From: Weissella koreensis KCTC 3621
Lineage (GTDB): Bacteria; Bacillota; Bacilli; Lactobacillales; Lactobacillaceae
Direction: 5' to 3'
Length of the DNA stretch: 64,000 bases
Assembly (NCBI RefSeq): GCF_000277645.1
Contig: NZ_AKGG01000012.1
Coordinates: 124,001-188,000 of the forward strand
Part shown: positions 1 to 7,448 of the stretch, one piece after another
How the letters are laid out: each line of letters begins with the position of its first letter
Position numbering within the stretch: position 1 is the stretch's first letter
Position numbers and translations under genes: made by a program
Notes under the pieces: generated by a model
What the model was told of the DNA's origin: nothing
The model's input: the letters and a program-made list of their open reading frames with translations, nothing else
Database searches by the model: none

Positions 1-121
1 CTTAATATTTAAACCATTCGCTAACTATCTAACTTCTCATCTAGATATTACTTGGAGTAAAGGGAAAGAATTATCAGAAATTTCATCGGCATTTTTAGAA
101 GAATTAAGAAAGTTACTTTAA
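1..121 (+). CDS. C-terminal end of a gene entering from the left, possibly a LysR-type regulator
   Basis: An open frame runs in from the window edge (codon phase starts at base 2) and stops with TAA at 119-121. It gives about 39 residues, starting LIFKPFANYL and ending FLEELRKLL. The ending, with aromatic and Trp-Ser residues followed by a short amphipathic helix, resembles the C-terminus of LysR-family effector domains, but this is a weak resemblance from a fragment. A hairpin terminator follows directly, which supports a real gene end here. Confidence 0.4.
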   Translation, partial: LIFKPFANYLTSHLDITWSKGKELSEISSAFLEELRKLL

Positions 122-135
122 GGTAAATAAAAATA

Positions 136-168
136 AGAGAGGTGTCATTATGACCACCCCTCTTTTTT
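136..168 (+). terminator. Rho-independent terminator after the partial gene
   Basis: GAGGTG and CACCCCTC form a stem around a short loop and are followed by six T. It lies 15 bases after the stop of the partial + strand gene and can also serve the minus-strand gene that ends at 205. Confidence 0.75.
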
Positions 169-204
169 AATTTATAGTAACAATTTATTAAATATATTGT
201 AACT

Positions 205-447
205 TTAATTTTTACTGCGTCCATATAGCCATGAAACAATTGCTACAATGATAACGGCTCCAATAATAGATGGCACCAATGCCATTCCAGCTACTTGTGG
301 TCCCCAAGAACCAAATAACATCTCGCCTATCCAAGAACCTGCTAACCCAGCAATAATATTAGCAATCCATCCCATCGATGTCTTTGTAATAGCCCCACCG
401 ATAGCTCCAATAATTGCACCAATAATAAGTGTCCAAATTAATCCCAT
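205..447 (-). CDS. GlsB/YeaQ/YmgE family small membrane protein
   Basis: An 80-residue very hydrophobic protein with three membrane segments and the glycine-rich pattern IIGAIIGAIGGAI near the N-terminus, typical of the transglycosylase-associated (YeaQ/YmgE/GlsB) family. Members are general-stress membrane proteins of unknown biochemical role. The ATG is preceded by AGGAGG. It lies downstream of a CsbD gene on the same strand, and the same pair recurs at 6120-6592 with about 80% identity by eye, so the two pairs look like a duplication. Family assignment is firm; function is not known. Confidence 0.85.
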   Translation of the reverse strand: MGLIWTLIIGAIIGAIGGAITKTSMGWIANIIAGLAGSWIGEMLFGSWGPQVAGMALVPSIIGAVIIVAIVSWLYGRSKN

Positions 448-479
448 AATAGAACTCCTCCTAACATATTTTTTAGCGC

Positions 480-686
480 TTACTTTTTGATCTTTTCTTT
501 TAATTTATCATCCATGTCTGATGCTGCATCCTTAACGTCACCTACAACTTCTTTAACCTTACCCATAAATCCTTCAGCTTTTCCTTCGGCTTCAGTCTTA
601 GTGTCACCAGTCACCTTACCTGATACTTCCTTAACTTTACCTGTTGTCTGATCCTTCATTCCAGCTAACTTGTCGTCTAAAGCCAT
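480..686 (-). CDS. CsbD family stress protein (copy 1)
   Basis: A 68-residue, Lys/Glu-rich hydrophilic protein beginning MALDDKLAGMKDQ. The pattern K-x-G-K-V-T-G-D-x-x-x-E-A-E-G-K is the CsbD signature, known for general-stress-induced proteins of unknown mechanism. I chose the ATG at 686 and not the longer upstream frame because AGGAGG lies at 695-700, eight bases before it. It is co-oriented with the GlsB gene 33 bases downstream, so they probably form one transcript. Confidence 0.88.
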   Translation of the reverse strand: MALDDKLAGMKDQTTGKVKEVSGKVTGDTKTEAEGKAEGFMGKVKEVVGDVKDAASDMDDKLKEKIKK

Positions 687-797
687 AATAGATTCCTCCT
701 GTAGTTGTGTAAACGAATATTTCATTTAGGGCGTCATTTGTTTGTACTTAATTATAACACAATTAACAAAACGTTACCATTGCCATCGTTTTATAAT

Positions 798-827
798 AAA
801 AAAGCAATAACATAAGTCATTGCTTTA
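798..827 (-). terminator. Terminator hairpin of the GCAATGAC family (copy F)
   Basis: Read on the minus strand it is GCAATGAC, loop TTAT, GTTATTGC, then T residues. It sits just after the stop of the deoxyribosyltransferase gene. The same stem with different loops ends the four candidate small RNAs at 4.5-7.4 kb and also occurs at 6008-6037. Confidence 0.7.
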
Positions 828-841
828 AATATAATTTAAAA

Positions 842-1384
842 TTAAATGATTTTTGCCTCATATGCTCTTGAAGCGATATCCAAGAAATTAAATGATTCAA
901 ACTCATCTGGATTATATACATAATTATCAGCACTAAAGCTAACCATCAAATTAACTGGATTTTCATTAATATCGCCATAATAACCTATCACAACTGGTTT
1001 ATTAGTTCCAACAGCATATCCAATTTCTATGGCTCCACCCATATCAGGAGCATCAGCAGGATACGTTGCAACCACTAAATCAGCATTATTAATTGCTCGA
1101 ATATCTGCCTTATACGTCATAGTTGCCCATTCGAAATCTGGCTCAAACTCGCCACCTTCGACAAAGACTAACCCTTTATATTGATGTAACAATGGAACAT
1201 GGATATGTGCGATTGTTGGGTTTTGCAATAATGCTTCATAAGTAGCTAAAGTTGCATCAATTTGTGTTTCAGTCCACCATGAATGAGCTAAATAAACTGA
1301 ACGAGCTCCTGGAAGCTTTTCAAGATCTTGGTACTTTTCTTCTAACGCAAGTAGTTCTTTCATAACTTCATTTTCAGATAACAT
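842..1384 (-). CDS. Nucleoside 2-deoxyribosyltransferase
   Basis: A 180-residue protein of the NDT family, which moves the 2-deoxyribose of a deoxynucleoside to another base in nucleoside salvage and is common in lactobacilli. Visible features are the N-terminal RSVYLAHSWW strand, a central DFEWATMTYKADIRAI helix and the motif DMGGAIEIGYA around residues 114-124, where Glu120 fits the catalytic nucleophile. The C-terminal FESFNFLD region is also typical. Length is slightly above the usual 155-165 because of an N-terminal helix. It stands alone on the minus strand and is followed by terminator copy F. Confidence 0.85.
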   Translation of the reverse strand: MLSENEVMKELLALEEKYQDLEKLPGARSVYLAHSWWTETQIDATLATYEALLQNPTIAHIHVPLLHQYKGLVFVEGGEFEPDFEWATMTYKADIRAINNADLVVATYPADAPDMGGAIEIGYAVGTNKPVVIGYYGDINENPVNLMVSFSADNYVYNPDEFESFNFLDIASRAYEAKII

Positions 1385-1858
1385 TGTCTAATCTCCTAAA
1401 GTATTTGATCTAATAAGTTTACGATTTATTTTCTTATTTTTCAAGAAATGAATAATCATGTTACTAATTTATAAGTACTTAAGATACATGAATAATCTAA
1501 CATGATTTTATACGATTAAATGAGACTATAAATTATTATCATAGATGAATTCTTGAACTTTAACCGTAACTTCAATTAGTAAAACATTCAATTTATTCTT
1601 AATAATATTAAAAAAATATATATTGATTATTTTTTTATTTATTACTTAACATTTTTTTGATATTATTAAATTGTTTTGGCTTATTACTGCCCTAAACTTA
1701 CGTAATAAATCATATACCATTACTATAAGCTATAATTACGAATTAACTTGTTTAGTAGATCTGGATAAAGATCTACAATAAAAATTTAGATCTAAAAATC
1801 ATTCATGTCTAAACATAAATATTCAATAAAATGTCTTATATACATTTACTTAATAAAT
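1385..1858. other. AT-rich intergenic region with one perfect inverted repeat
   Basis: No credible gene is seen. The notable structure is a perfect inverted repeat GTAGATCT-ggataa-AGATCTAC at 1755-1776, with no clear T-run. The region must hold the divergent promoters of the deoxyribosyltransferase gene and the gene at 1912. Confidence 0.5.
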
Positions 1859-1859
1859 A

Positions 1860-1876
1860 CGTGCTGAATATCCACG
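1860..1876 (+). promoter_or_regulatory. Leader hairpin L1 (4-bp stem, 9-nt loop)
   Basis: CGTG (1860-1863), nine bases CTGAATATC, CACG (1873-1876), followed by TTAAACTG and the Shine-Dalgarno AAGGAG at 1893-1898. It is one of five hairpins with the same geometry in front of small envelope or accessory genes. Confidence 0.6.
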
Positions 1877-1911
1877 TTAAACTGTTCCCTTTAAGGAGTA
1901 GATAATTCGTC

Positions 1912-2620
1912 ATGAATAAGATCAAAGAATTATGGACCACTACATTGTGGTTTAAAGTCGTTATCATACTAATTGCAATTTTTATCGCGTATAGTTTACC
2001 AAGCTTTGCCGTCTTTATTGGTTTTATAGGTTTAATTTATTCTTTTATTTCGTATATACGAAAATTATTATTAAAAAAGAAAACAAAATTTAATCCAAAC
2101 TATCTTTTATTAGCTGGTTTAATTTTTATAATCATTGGCTCAAGTAATCCTGCTTTTCATAAAGACACTACGAACCAAAATGAGCCAATCTCGTCTTCAT
2201 CATCTATTAAAAAGTCTAAAGCAGAGTCTGAAAGCAAAGTTAATTCTGAGAGCAAAGCTAAGGCCAGCTCAGAAAGCAAAGCTAGGTCTGAGAGCAAAGC
2301 CAAAGCCACCTCAGAAAGCAAAGCTAAGTCTGAAAGTCAATTAGAGTCTGAATCCATTGCTTCTAGTGAGTCTGCTGAAGAATCACAAAGAATAGTTAAT
2401 TCGGAATCAGCCGCAAGTTCCAGCGTTGCTGCAGCTGCATCTCAAGTACAGCAAGCAAGTCCAAGTTCAATCCACACCAAGTAGCTCTGGTGGTTCTAGA
2501 ACTGGTAGCCATTGGGCAATTAAAGACGGTTATGATTGGTCTACTAGAAAAGGGCATTCTCATATTATTCCGGCTGGTGGCGCTCTTCCTGCTGGATATC
2601 ATTGGGAAGTCGCCCAATAG
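1912..2620 (+). pseudogene. Two-TM protein with Ser/Glu/Lys-rich tail, frameshifted before its C-terminal domain
   Basis: The first frame (1912-2484) encodes two membrane segments (about residues 15-45 and 60-80) and then a long low-complexity linker made of repeated SESKAK-type units. It stops at 2484. The next frame continues without a break in style: Ser/Pro-rich residues, then a compact aromatic/Gly domain GSHWAIKDGYDW ending EVAQ at 2620. This C-terminal block has many Trp, His and Gly residues and looks like a genuine surface domain, so one base seems to have been gained near 2450-2470. The gene is preceded by leader hairpin L1 and AAGGAG. It could be a sequencing error, a pseudogene or a switchable gene. 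Confidence 0.6.
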
Positions 2621-2744
2621 ACATTTTTATCGATTAAATATAAACCAACGTATTAATGATTTATGATATTATAGAACAGGCTCAATACCCAGTAAATTTT
2701 AGTATTTAGTTTAATAAACATTATATTTTTAAGGAGTAGTTGAC

Positions 2745-4209
2745 TTGCATATTAATAAATTGTCGATATTTAGCCTTATTGAAAAGATAATAAATACATT
2801 ATTTTTTATCTGGATTTTTATCATTTTAATCGGGGCTTTATATTCAGACCATCTTTTTTCTTTAGATAATCCTTATCGATTATCCACAATAACTGGTTTG
2901 GTCGCATTAATATTAATTGTATTAGGTGCTTTTAAATTCTCAAAATTCAAATCCTTAACATTGCCCATTTTTAATTCATCTAAAAAACATAAAATATATT
3001 TACTATTATGTATATCTGTAATTGTTTTTTCATGGCAAATATATTTTATAAATAAAGCGAATACCGGAATTGGTTTTGATGCTGGAATCGTTGCTTCTGA
3101 AGTAGTAAATCATAGTAATATTAATGACTGGTTTAGATACAGAATATTTTTGGAGTAGCCTTTTCGGTGCATCATGGTTATCTTTTAGTTATCTATCTTT
3201 TCTTTGCGTTGATTTATTCATGGTTACTTCTTTAATATCAATATATTTAATTGATAAAACTAAGACATTTAAAACTTGGTCAATTTTCCTTATATGGTTA
3301 AGTGTATTTCCTTATATCATTGTCCCTTATACTGATACTACAGTATTACCACTAATTAGCACTTATATTTTAGGCTACACGCTACTTAAAAAAGCTACGA
3401 GCCGTAGTCAACAAATAATCGGTGCTTTCTTACTTGGTATTTTTGCAATGTTGGGATATTTGATGAAGCCTACAGCAGTCATACCTTTAATAGCCATTAT
3501 CGTAGTTGAATTATTATACCTATTTTTTAATCGAACAAAAAAAGAAGATAATCTAAAATTAATAATAAAATGCATACTAGTTATCATAGCTGCACTTTGT
3601 GTTCAATTTGGTTACCAAATAAAAACAAATAATCAAAAATTTGTACATATTGATCAAAAATTAAAGGTACCTGCTATTCACTTTATCTCTATGGGTATGC
3701 ATGACGAAGGCGGATTTTCTCAGATTGACGCAGGGCCTATGTACTCGGCTCATAGTTCAGATGAAATGAAAAAAATATCAAAAAAAGATATTCAAACTCG
3801 AATTAGTGAATATACACCTTATACATATGGTTTATTTTTAATTTATAAAAATTACAATAATACCGCTGATGGTTCGTTTGGATGGCTACAAGAAGGTAAC
3901 TTTATAGATCAACAACCAAGTAATTTTGTGCAAAATTGGGTTTATCCCAATGGTAAGTATTTAAATAGCTTTTACGTTATCGTACAAATATTGTGGATTT
4001 TGGCGTTATTAATATTGCTACTAACCAAGGCATCTTCCGAAAATTCACGGTTATATTTACTATTATTTAAAGTAGCTTTGCTTGGTGGTTTTGCTTATCT
4101 TTTGATTTTTGAAGGTGGTAGAAGTAGATACTTAATTCAATTTATTCCAGTTATAATATTACTATTAGGATTATCAAATTTTAGCCATTCAACAAATAAC
4201 TTAAACTAA
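2745..4209 (+). pseudogene. Large integral membrane protein, glycosyltransferase-like, frameshifted
   Basis: Two overlapping frames (2745-3158 and 3124-4209) together give a protein of about 480 residues with some 12 hydrophobic segments, a soluble loop and a C-terminal membrane segment before FEGGRSRYLIQF. The residues GIGFDAGIV before the break and the ERGRSRY-like ending recall the integral-membrane glycosyltransferase-like family often annotated TIGR03766/GT39-like in lactobacilli; this is a tentative match. The start is TTG at 2745, eight bases after AAGGAG (2731-2736). The frame changes near 3125-3155, and the region expected there seems shortened too, so a small deletion plus frameshift is likely. 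Confidence 0.55.
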
Positions 4210-4307
4210 AATATCATTTATAAAAAGATTATTGAACAAGATATATGTTTTTGTAGCATATACCGTTAATAATTCCTAATGTTAGAAAAAATAAATTTAT
4301 TTATATC

Positions 4308-4344
4308 AAAAAGGACTTTGTTAAATATAACAAAGTCCTTTTTA
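4308..4344 (+). terminator. Strong hairpin terminator
   Basis: AAAAAGGACTTTGTTA pairs with TAACAAAGTCCTTTTT around a short loop, giving T-runs on both strands. It lies about 100 bases after the + strand membrane gene. Confidence 0.85.
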
Positions 4345-4519
4345 GTATATTTTATTAATATGGCAGATTCTAAAATTAATCCTAACACTTTAATTTGGAG
4401 GAATAAGAATAAAACACGAGGAACGTTTAAGAGTAACGTCACAATTTAACAACACCTGCTTCACTTCCATTGATAAAATAAATCATTTTATGCACTGATA
4501 AGTTGATAGTGATACAAAC

Positions 4520-4646
4520 AAAAAAGCAATAACCTGAGTCACTGCTTTAATGTGTAAAAATAATTAAACTAGTAACGCTGGAATAGCTTATTTATAGATT
4601 AATAACTAATTCAATCTTATAAACAGGGGAAGGCTACCCAGCGTCA
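4520..4646 (-). ncRNA. Candidate small RNA, family 1, copy A
   Basis: The minus strand has a predicted promoter at 4652-4680, then an outer stem (GACGCTGG near 4637-4646 with CCAGCGTT near 4573-4580) and ends in a terminator stem GCAGTGAC, loop TCAG, GTTATTGC with six T. There is no open reading frame in it. Three further copies (B, C, D) have the same layout with different but still paired stem bases, which is covariation. No gene lies between 4345 and 4743, so this region is otherwise unexplained. Confidence 0.55.
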
Positions 4647-4651
4647 CCGCA

Positions 4652-4680
4652 AGCATAACACTTTAATCTATATATACCTA
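4652..4680 (-). promoter_or_regulatory. Promoter of small RNA copy A
   Basis: On the minus strand: TAGGTA (-35, at 4675-4680), exactly 17 bases, TATGCT (-10, at 4652-4657) with an upstream TG. Same boxes and spacing in copies B and C. Confidence 0.55.
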
Positions 4681-4743
4681 TTTCATTAATCAATTTAAAA
4701 AACGCCTGAACCTGATCAGACGTTAATATATAATACTTATAAT

Positions 4744-4998
4744 TTAATTCTTTTTATGATGTACCAAAACAGCGGTTGTAACCGCCGCAACTGCTGCGGC
4801 GACAATGATTGAAGTCATTATTGGCATTTGAGAAGCGTTATCTTTAACCACTTCCCACTTCTCCTCAGTCTTACCCATCAATTCTTCAGCCATACCTTCA
4901 GCTTCAGTTTTATGATCACCAGTGACCTTACCTGCTACATCTTTAACTTTACCTGTTACTTGATCCTTCATTCCATCTAACTTGTCATCTAAAGCCAT
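4744..4998 (-). CDS. CsbD family protein with C-terminal membrane segment (copy 2)
   Basis: An 84-residue protein. Residues 1-48 are a CsbD domain beginning MALDDKLDGMKDQ. Unlike the other two copies it ends in a hydrophobic segment (SIIVAAAVAAVTTAVLV) and a basic HHKKN tail, so it may be membrane-anchored. The ATG at 4998 is preceded by AGGAGG. It follows candidate small RNA copy B on the same strand. The CsbD family is stress-induced; the anchor and its role are inferred. Confidence 0.82.
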   Translation of the reverse strand: MALDDKLDGMKDQVTGKVKDVAGKVTGDHKTEAEGMAEELMGKTEEKWEVVKDNASQMPIMTSIIVAAAVAAVTTAVLVHHKKN

Positions 4999-5106
4999 AA
5001 TAGATTCCTCCTCTAGTTGAATAAATGAATTTTCATCCATAGTTAATACTGCTAATATTTATATTATAACACGATAAAGAAACCGCTGTCATTGTTATCT
5101 TAAAAC

Positions 5107-5222
5107 AAAAAAACAATAACCGAGGCCATTGTTTTTCATTATGGACTATGTCCATTGACGCCGGATAAGCTTTTTAAAGAGAGTGCTTCTTACATAAAAA
5201 AGAGGAATAATATCCGACGCCT
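5107..5222 (-). ncRNA. Candidate small RNA, family 1, copy B
   Basis: Minus strand: promoter at 5228-5256, then GGCGTCGGAT (about 5211-5220) pairing with ATCCGGCGTC (about 5157-5166), a small GGACATAGTCC hairpin near 5142-5152, and the terminator ACAATGGC, loop CTCG, GTTATTGT with seven T. The outer pair of the terminator stem is A-T here and G-C in copy C, a compensatory change. The transcript would end about 110 bases before the CsbD start at 4998. Confidence 0.6.
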
Positions 5223-5227
5223 GAGCA

Positions 5228-5256
5228 AGCATAACACGTTTATCTAATTATACCTA
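5228..5256 (-). promoter_or_regulatory. Promoter of small RNA copy B
   Basis: TAGGTA at 5251-5256, 17-base spacer, TATGCT at 5228-5233 with upstream TG, read on the minus strand. Conservation with copies A and C extends beyond the boxes into the AT-rich upstream flank. Confidence 0.6.
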
Positions 5257-5318
5257 TTTTATTGGTAAATTTAAAAAACGTATGTTACGACTATCAGACG
5301 TCCATAAAATATTTTTAT

Positions 5319-5573
5319 TTAATCTTCTACCATATAATCAGTGACATAAAGATGATCCAAAAAATCCTGTGCATTATCTTTATCCGTAGTTTCATTATCA
5401 ATTTCAGACTGTACAGACTTTTCAATTTCTTTGCGCACTTCTTCTGAGCGTCCATATTCAACACTAATGTGAACACGGTGGACTTTTTCATTCCAATCAA
5501 TAGTAGTTGGGCCCCATGTGCTTAAGTGTAAATCTTCTATCCAGTTTGATACCTTTTCTTTTGAATATACCAT
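5319..5573 (-). CDS. Hypothetical 84-residue acidic protein
   Basis: No family recognised. It starts MVYSKEKVSNWIEDLHLSTW, has a central beta-like stretch (VHRVHISVEYG) and a long acidic helix, and ends in DYMVED. No membrane segment or signal peptide. A good AGGAG-like site (GGAGTG) precedes the ATG. It is 14 bases downstream of the FeS-fold gene and probably in the same operon, which is the main reason to accept it. Confidence 0.65.
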   Translation of the reverse strand: MVYSKEKVSNWIEDLHLSTWGPTTIDWNEKVHRVHISVEYGRSEEVRKEIEKSVQSEIDNETTDKDNAQDFLDHLYVTDYMVED

Positions 5574-5587
5574 TCTTCACTCCTTTA

Positions 5588-5950
5588 TTATGCCATCATG
5601 GTCCCATCACGGACAATAACACTATCATCCAAAATACCTTGTTCACTAGTAATAACTAGTCCACCAAACGTTGACACTTCAACCTTCATATTTTCTGCTA
5701 AGTACTCTTTAGCATAGCCTTTAACTGGAATCTTTCCATAATTAGAATCGACTTCCATATCAAACCATGGTAATAGTGGTTGATCATTTCGCAAAATTAA
5801 TATGACTAATGAAATTTGCATTGCTCCTTCTGCTGTTATTGAATAGGGTGAAACACCATCTTCATACATAAGTACAATACGTCGATCATTCTTTTGATTT
5901 AAAATGGGACTTATTTTTTTCATTGCTTCATCAGTGAAAGTAATATACAT
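5588..5950 (-). CDS. Iron-sulfur cluster biosynthesis (HesB-fold) family protein without cysteines
   Basis: A 120-residue protein beginning MYITFTDEAMKKI, which matches the opening of the FeS_biosyn/HesB fold (FTDEA...L). The fold members that lack the three Cys ligands are common in lactobacilli, and this protein has no Cys at all, so it is unlikely to carry a cluster by the IscA mechanism. The ATG at 5950 was chosen because AGGAGGT lies at 5957-5963; the longer frame upstream is not needed. Role unknown. Confidence 0.7.
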   Translation of the reverse strand: MYITFTDEAMKKISPILNQKNDRRIVLMYEDGVSPYSITAEGAMQISLVILILRNDQPLLPWFDMEVDSNYGKIPVKGYAKEYLAENMKVEVSTFGGLVITSEQGILDDSVIVRDGTMMA

Positions 5951-6007
5951 TTGCTTACCTCCTAATTTTATAAATAAATTATACAACTTTTTCAAAAATA
6001 TAGATTA

Positions 6008-6037
6008 AAAAAAGCAACAACCGAAGTCATTGCTTTT
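6008..6037 (-). terminator. Terminator hairpin of the GCAATGAC family (copy E)
   Basis: Minus strand GCAATGAC, UUCG-type loop TTCG, GTTGTTGC, seven T. It lies between the GlsB gene at 6120 and the FeS-fold gene at 5950. No small-RNA promoter is visible upstream, so it probably only ends the GlsB transcript. Confidence 0.75.
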
Positions 6038-6119
6038 CGTATGTGACATTAAAAAATCTCGGTGTATTAATACTATTAAGAAATATATAATACTAATTCA
6101 ATGTCTTTTTAAAATTTAA

Positions 6120-6362
6120 CTAGTTTTTACTACGTCCCATTAACCATGAAACTAAAATTACAACAATTACTGCACCTATAATAGATGGGAAAAGTGCCAT
6201 TCCTGCTAAATGTGGTCCCCATGATCCCAGTAATGTTTCACCTAACCATGAACCAATCAATCCAGCGACAATATTACTTATCCATCCCATCGATGTTTTG
6301 GTAATAGCACCACCAATTGCTCCAATAATCGCTCCAATAATTAACGTCCAAATTAATCCCAT
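6120..6362 (-). CDS. GlsB/YeaQ/YmgE family small membrane protein (second copy)
   Basis: 80 residues, with the same start MGLIWTLIIGAIIGAIGGAI and the same end GRSKN as the protein at 205-447; differences are mostly conservative and spread evenly, which points to an old duplication, not a recent one. Three membrane segments. It sits 23 bases downstream of a CsbD gene, in the same order as at 205-686. The upstream sequence has a GGGGGG run in place of a normal AGGAGG. Confidence 0.85.
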   Translation of the reverse strand: MGLIWTLIIGAIIGAIGGAITKTSMGWISNIVAGLIGSWLGETLLGSWGPHLAGMALFPSIIGAVIVVILVSWLMGRSKN

Positions 6363-6385
6363 ATTGCCCCCCCTAAATTAATTCT

Positions 6386-6592
6386 TTAGTTTTTAAATTT
6401 TTCCTTAACATCTTCAGCCATTTCAGAAGCGGAATCTTTAACCTCACCTAACTTCTCTTTAGCTTTACCCATTAAGCCTTCAGCTTTACCTTCAGCTTCT
6501 TTTTGTGAATCACCGGTAACCTTACCAGAGACTTCCTTAACCTTACCTGTTGCTTGATCCTTCATTCCATCTAACTTGTCATCTAAAGCCAT
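6386..6592 (-). CDS. CsbD family stress protein (copy 3)
   Basis: 68 residues, MALDDKLDGMKDQATGKVKEVSG..., ending in a Lys-rich FKN tail. It is closest to copy 1 at 480-686. AGGAGG precedes the ATG. Small RNA copy C lies about 110 bases upstream on the same strand, an arrangement also seen at copy 2, so the RNA and the stress gene may be linked. Confidence 0.88.
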   Translation of the reverse strand: MALDDKLDGMKDQATGKVKEVSGKVTGDSQKEAEGKAEGLMGKAKEKLGEVKDSASEMAEDVKEKFKN

Positions 6593-6701
6593 ATAGAATC
6601 CTCCTCTAATAAAAAAATGAATTTACATTCATAGTTACGTTATTTACATTAATATTATATCATAGCCAAGAAAGCGCTGTCATCATACTTTTTAAATATT
6701 T

Positions 6702-6805
6702 AAAAAAGCAATAACCGAAGTCATTGCTTTTCATTATGGACGGCTGTCCCTGACGTCGAATATTTTTTTAATAGAGTTAAAAGAAATAATATTCGTCCGA
6801 CGTCT
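6702..6805 (-). ncRNA. Candidate small RNA, family 1, copy C (best-formed copy)
   Basis: Minus strand from about 6804: an imperfect long stem of CAGACGTCGG...AATATT with AATATTCGACGTCAG (6746-6804), a GGACAGCCGTCC hairpin at 6738-6749, and the terminator GCAATGAC, UUCG loop, GTTATTGC, TTTTTT at 6702-6728. All elements are spaced as in copy B. No open reading frame of note is inside. Confidence 0.62.
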
Positions 6806-6810
6806 GGGCA

Positions 6811-6839
6811 AGCATAACACGTTTATTCATTTATACCTA
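6811..6839 (-). promoter_or_regulatory. Promoter of small RNA copy C
   Basis: Minus strand TAGGTA at 6834-6839, 17 bases, TATGCT at 6811-6816, with TG one base upstream of the -10 box. Confidence 0.6.
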
Positions 6840-6897
6840 TTTTATTTAAAATTTAAACATTATTAGCCGCTGTAGGATTAACTCTTTAGAATAAATA

Positions 6898-7152
6898 TTA
6901 ACCTTTTAGTCCCTTTGCTTGGCGTTCCATATTTTCTATCACTACATCAAATACAGTCCCAATAGTAATTAGATAATCTATAACACGTCCTGGATTATCA
7001 GTATGATAATGTACCTTCATTAGTTCATCATCCCCACCAACGATTAAACTATTACCTGGAAATTTAGTTTCTATTTGTTCAGTTAAATCATCTTCATTTA
7101 AAGTTGATCCTTCAATCAGTGCTTGAGTATCAAAAATATATTCATCATTCAT
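6898..7152 (-). CDS. Stand-alone C-terminal domain of the DAK2/YloV kinase-related family
   Basis: An 84-residue protein MNDEYIFDTQALIEG...FPGNSLIVGGDDELMKVHYHTDNPGRVIDYLITIGT...IENMERQ. The GDDELMKVH.HT..PG pattern and the ending ENM..Q match the C-terminal EDD-like domain of DhaL/YloV (FakA-like) proteins. In FakA-type fatty acid kinases this domain is only part of a protein of some 550 residues; here it is alone. The ATG at 7152 has GGAGG ten bases upstream. It may be a free-standing small protein, as known in some lactobacilli, or a remnant. Confidence 0.6.
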   Translation of the reverse strand: MNDEYIFDTQALIEGSTLNEDDLTEQIETKFPGNSLIVGGDDELMKVHYHTDNPGRVIDYLITIGTVFDVVIENMERQAKGLKG

Positions 7153-7220
7153 TTTGTAGGCCTCCGTAAATTTTAAGATCATTATACTACTTTAATATTC
7201 TTAATACCATTTATATATAC

Positions 7221-7336
7221 AAAAAAAGCAACGACCTAAGTCATTACTTTTATGTAGAACAATAATTCCACGCAACGTCAAATTATACTTTTAGATATGT
7301 GTCTCTTGAGGGGTAACACAAATCCATTCGACGTTA
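7221..7336 (-). ncRNA. Candidate small RNA, family 1, copy D (most divergent)
   Basis: Minus strand: AACGTCGAATGG... near 7325-7335 pairs with GACGTTGCG near 7270-7278, and the terminator is GTAATGAC, loop TTAG, GTCGTTGC with seven T, in which pairing is kept by G-T wobbles. The -10 box is conserved but the -35 box is weaker than in the other copies. Confidence 0.5.
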
Positions 7337-7341
7337 TTATA

Positions 7342-7370
7342 AGCATAACACTTTTGTTCTATGAAACTTA
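7342..7370 (-). promoter_or_regulatory. Promoter of small RNA copy D
   Basis: TATGCT with upstream TG at 7342-7347 on the minus strand; at the expected -35 place (7365-7370) the sequence is TAAGTT, a poorer match than TAGGTA. Confidence 0.4.
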
Positions 7371-7448
7371 AACATATCATATTGAACCAGTATGTTAAAA
7401 TCGATTACTCAATTTTTAAATTTACATGGGTCTAAATGAATTATTTAA

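Noticed and set aside
2210..2370. Repeated AGCAAAG units that look like a short tandem repeat or CRISPR-like array
   Set aside because: They are in-frame Ser/Lys/Glu codons of the low-complexity linker with irregular length and no spacers; not a CRISPR array.
4508..7420. Interpreting the repeated intergenic blocks as MITEs
   Set aside because: No terminal inverted repeats or target duplications were found, and covariation plus promoter conservation fit RNA genes better. A transposon origin is not strictly excluded.
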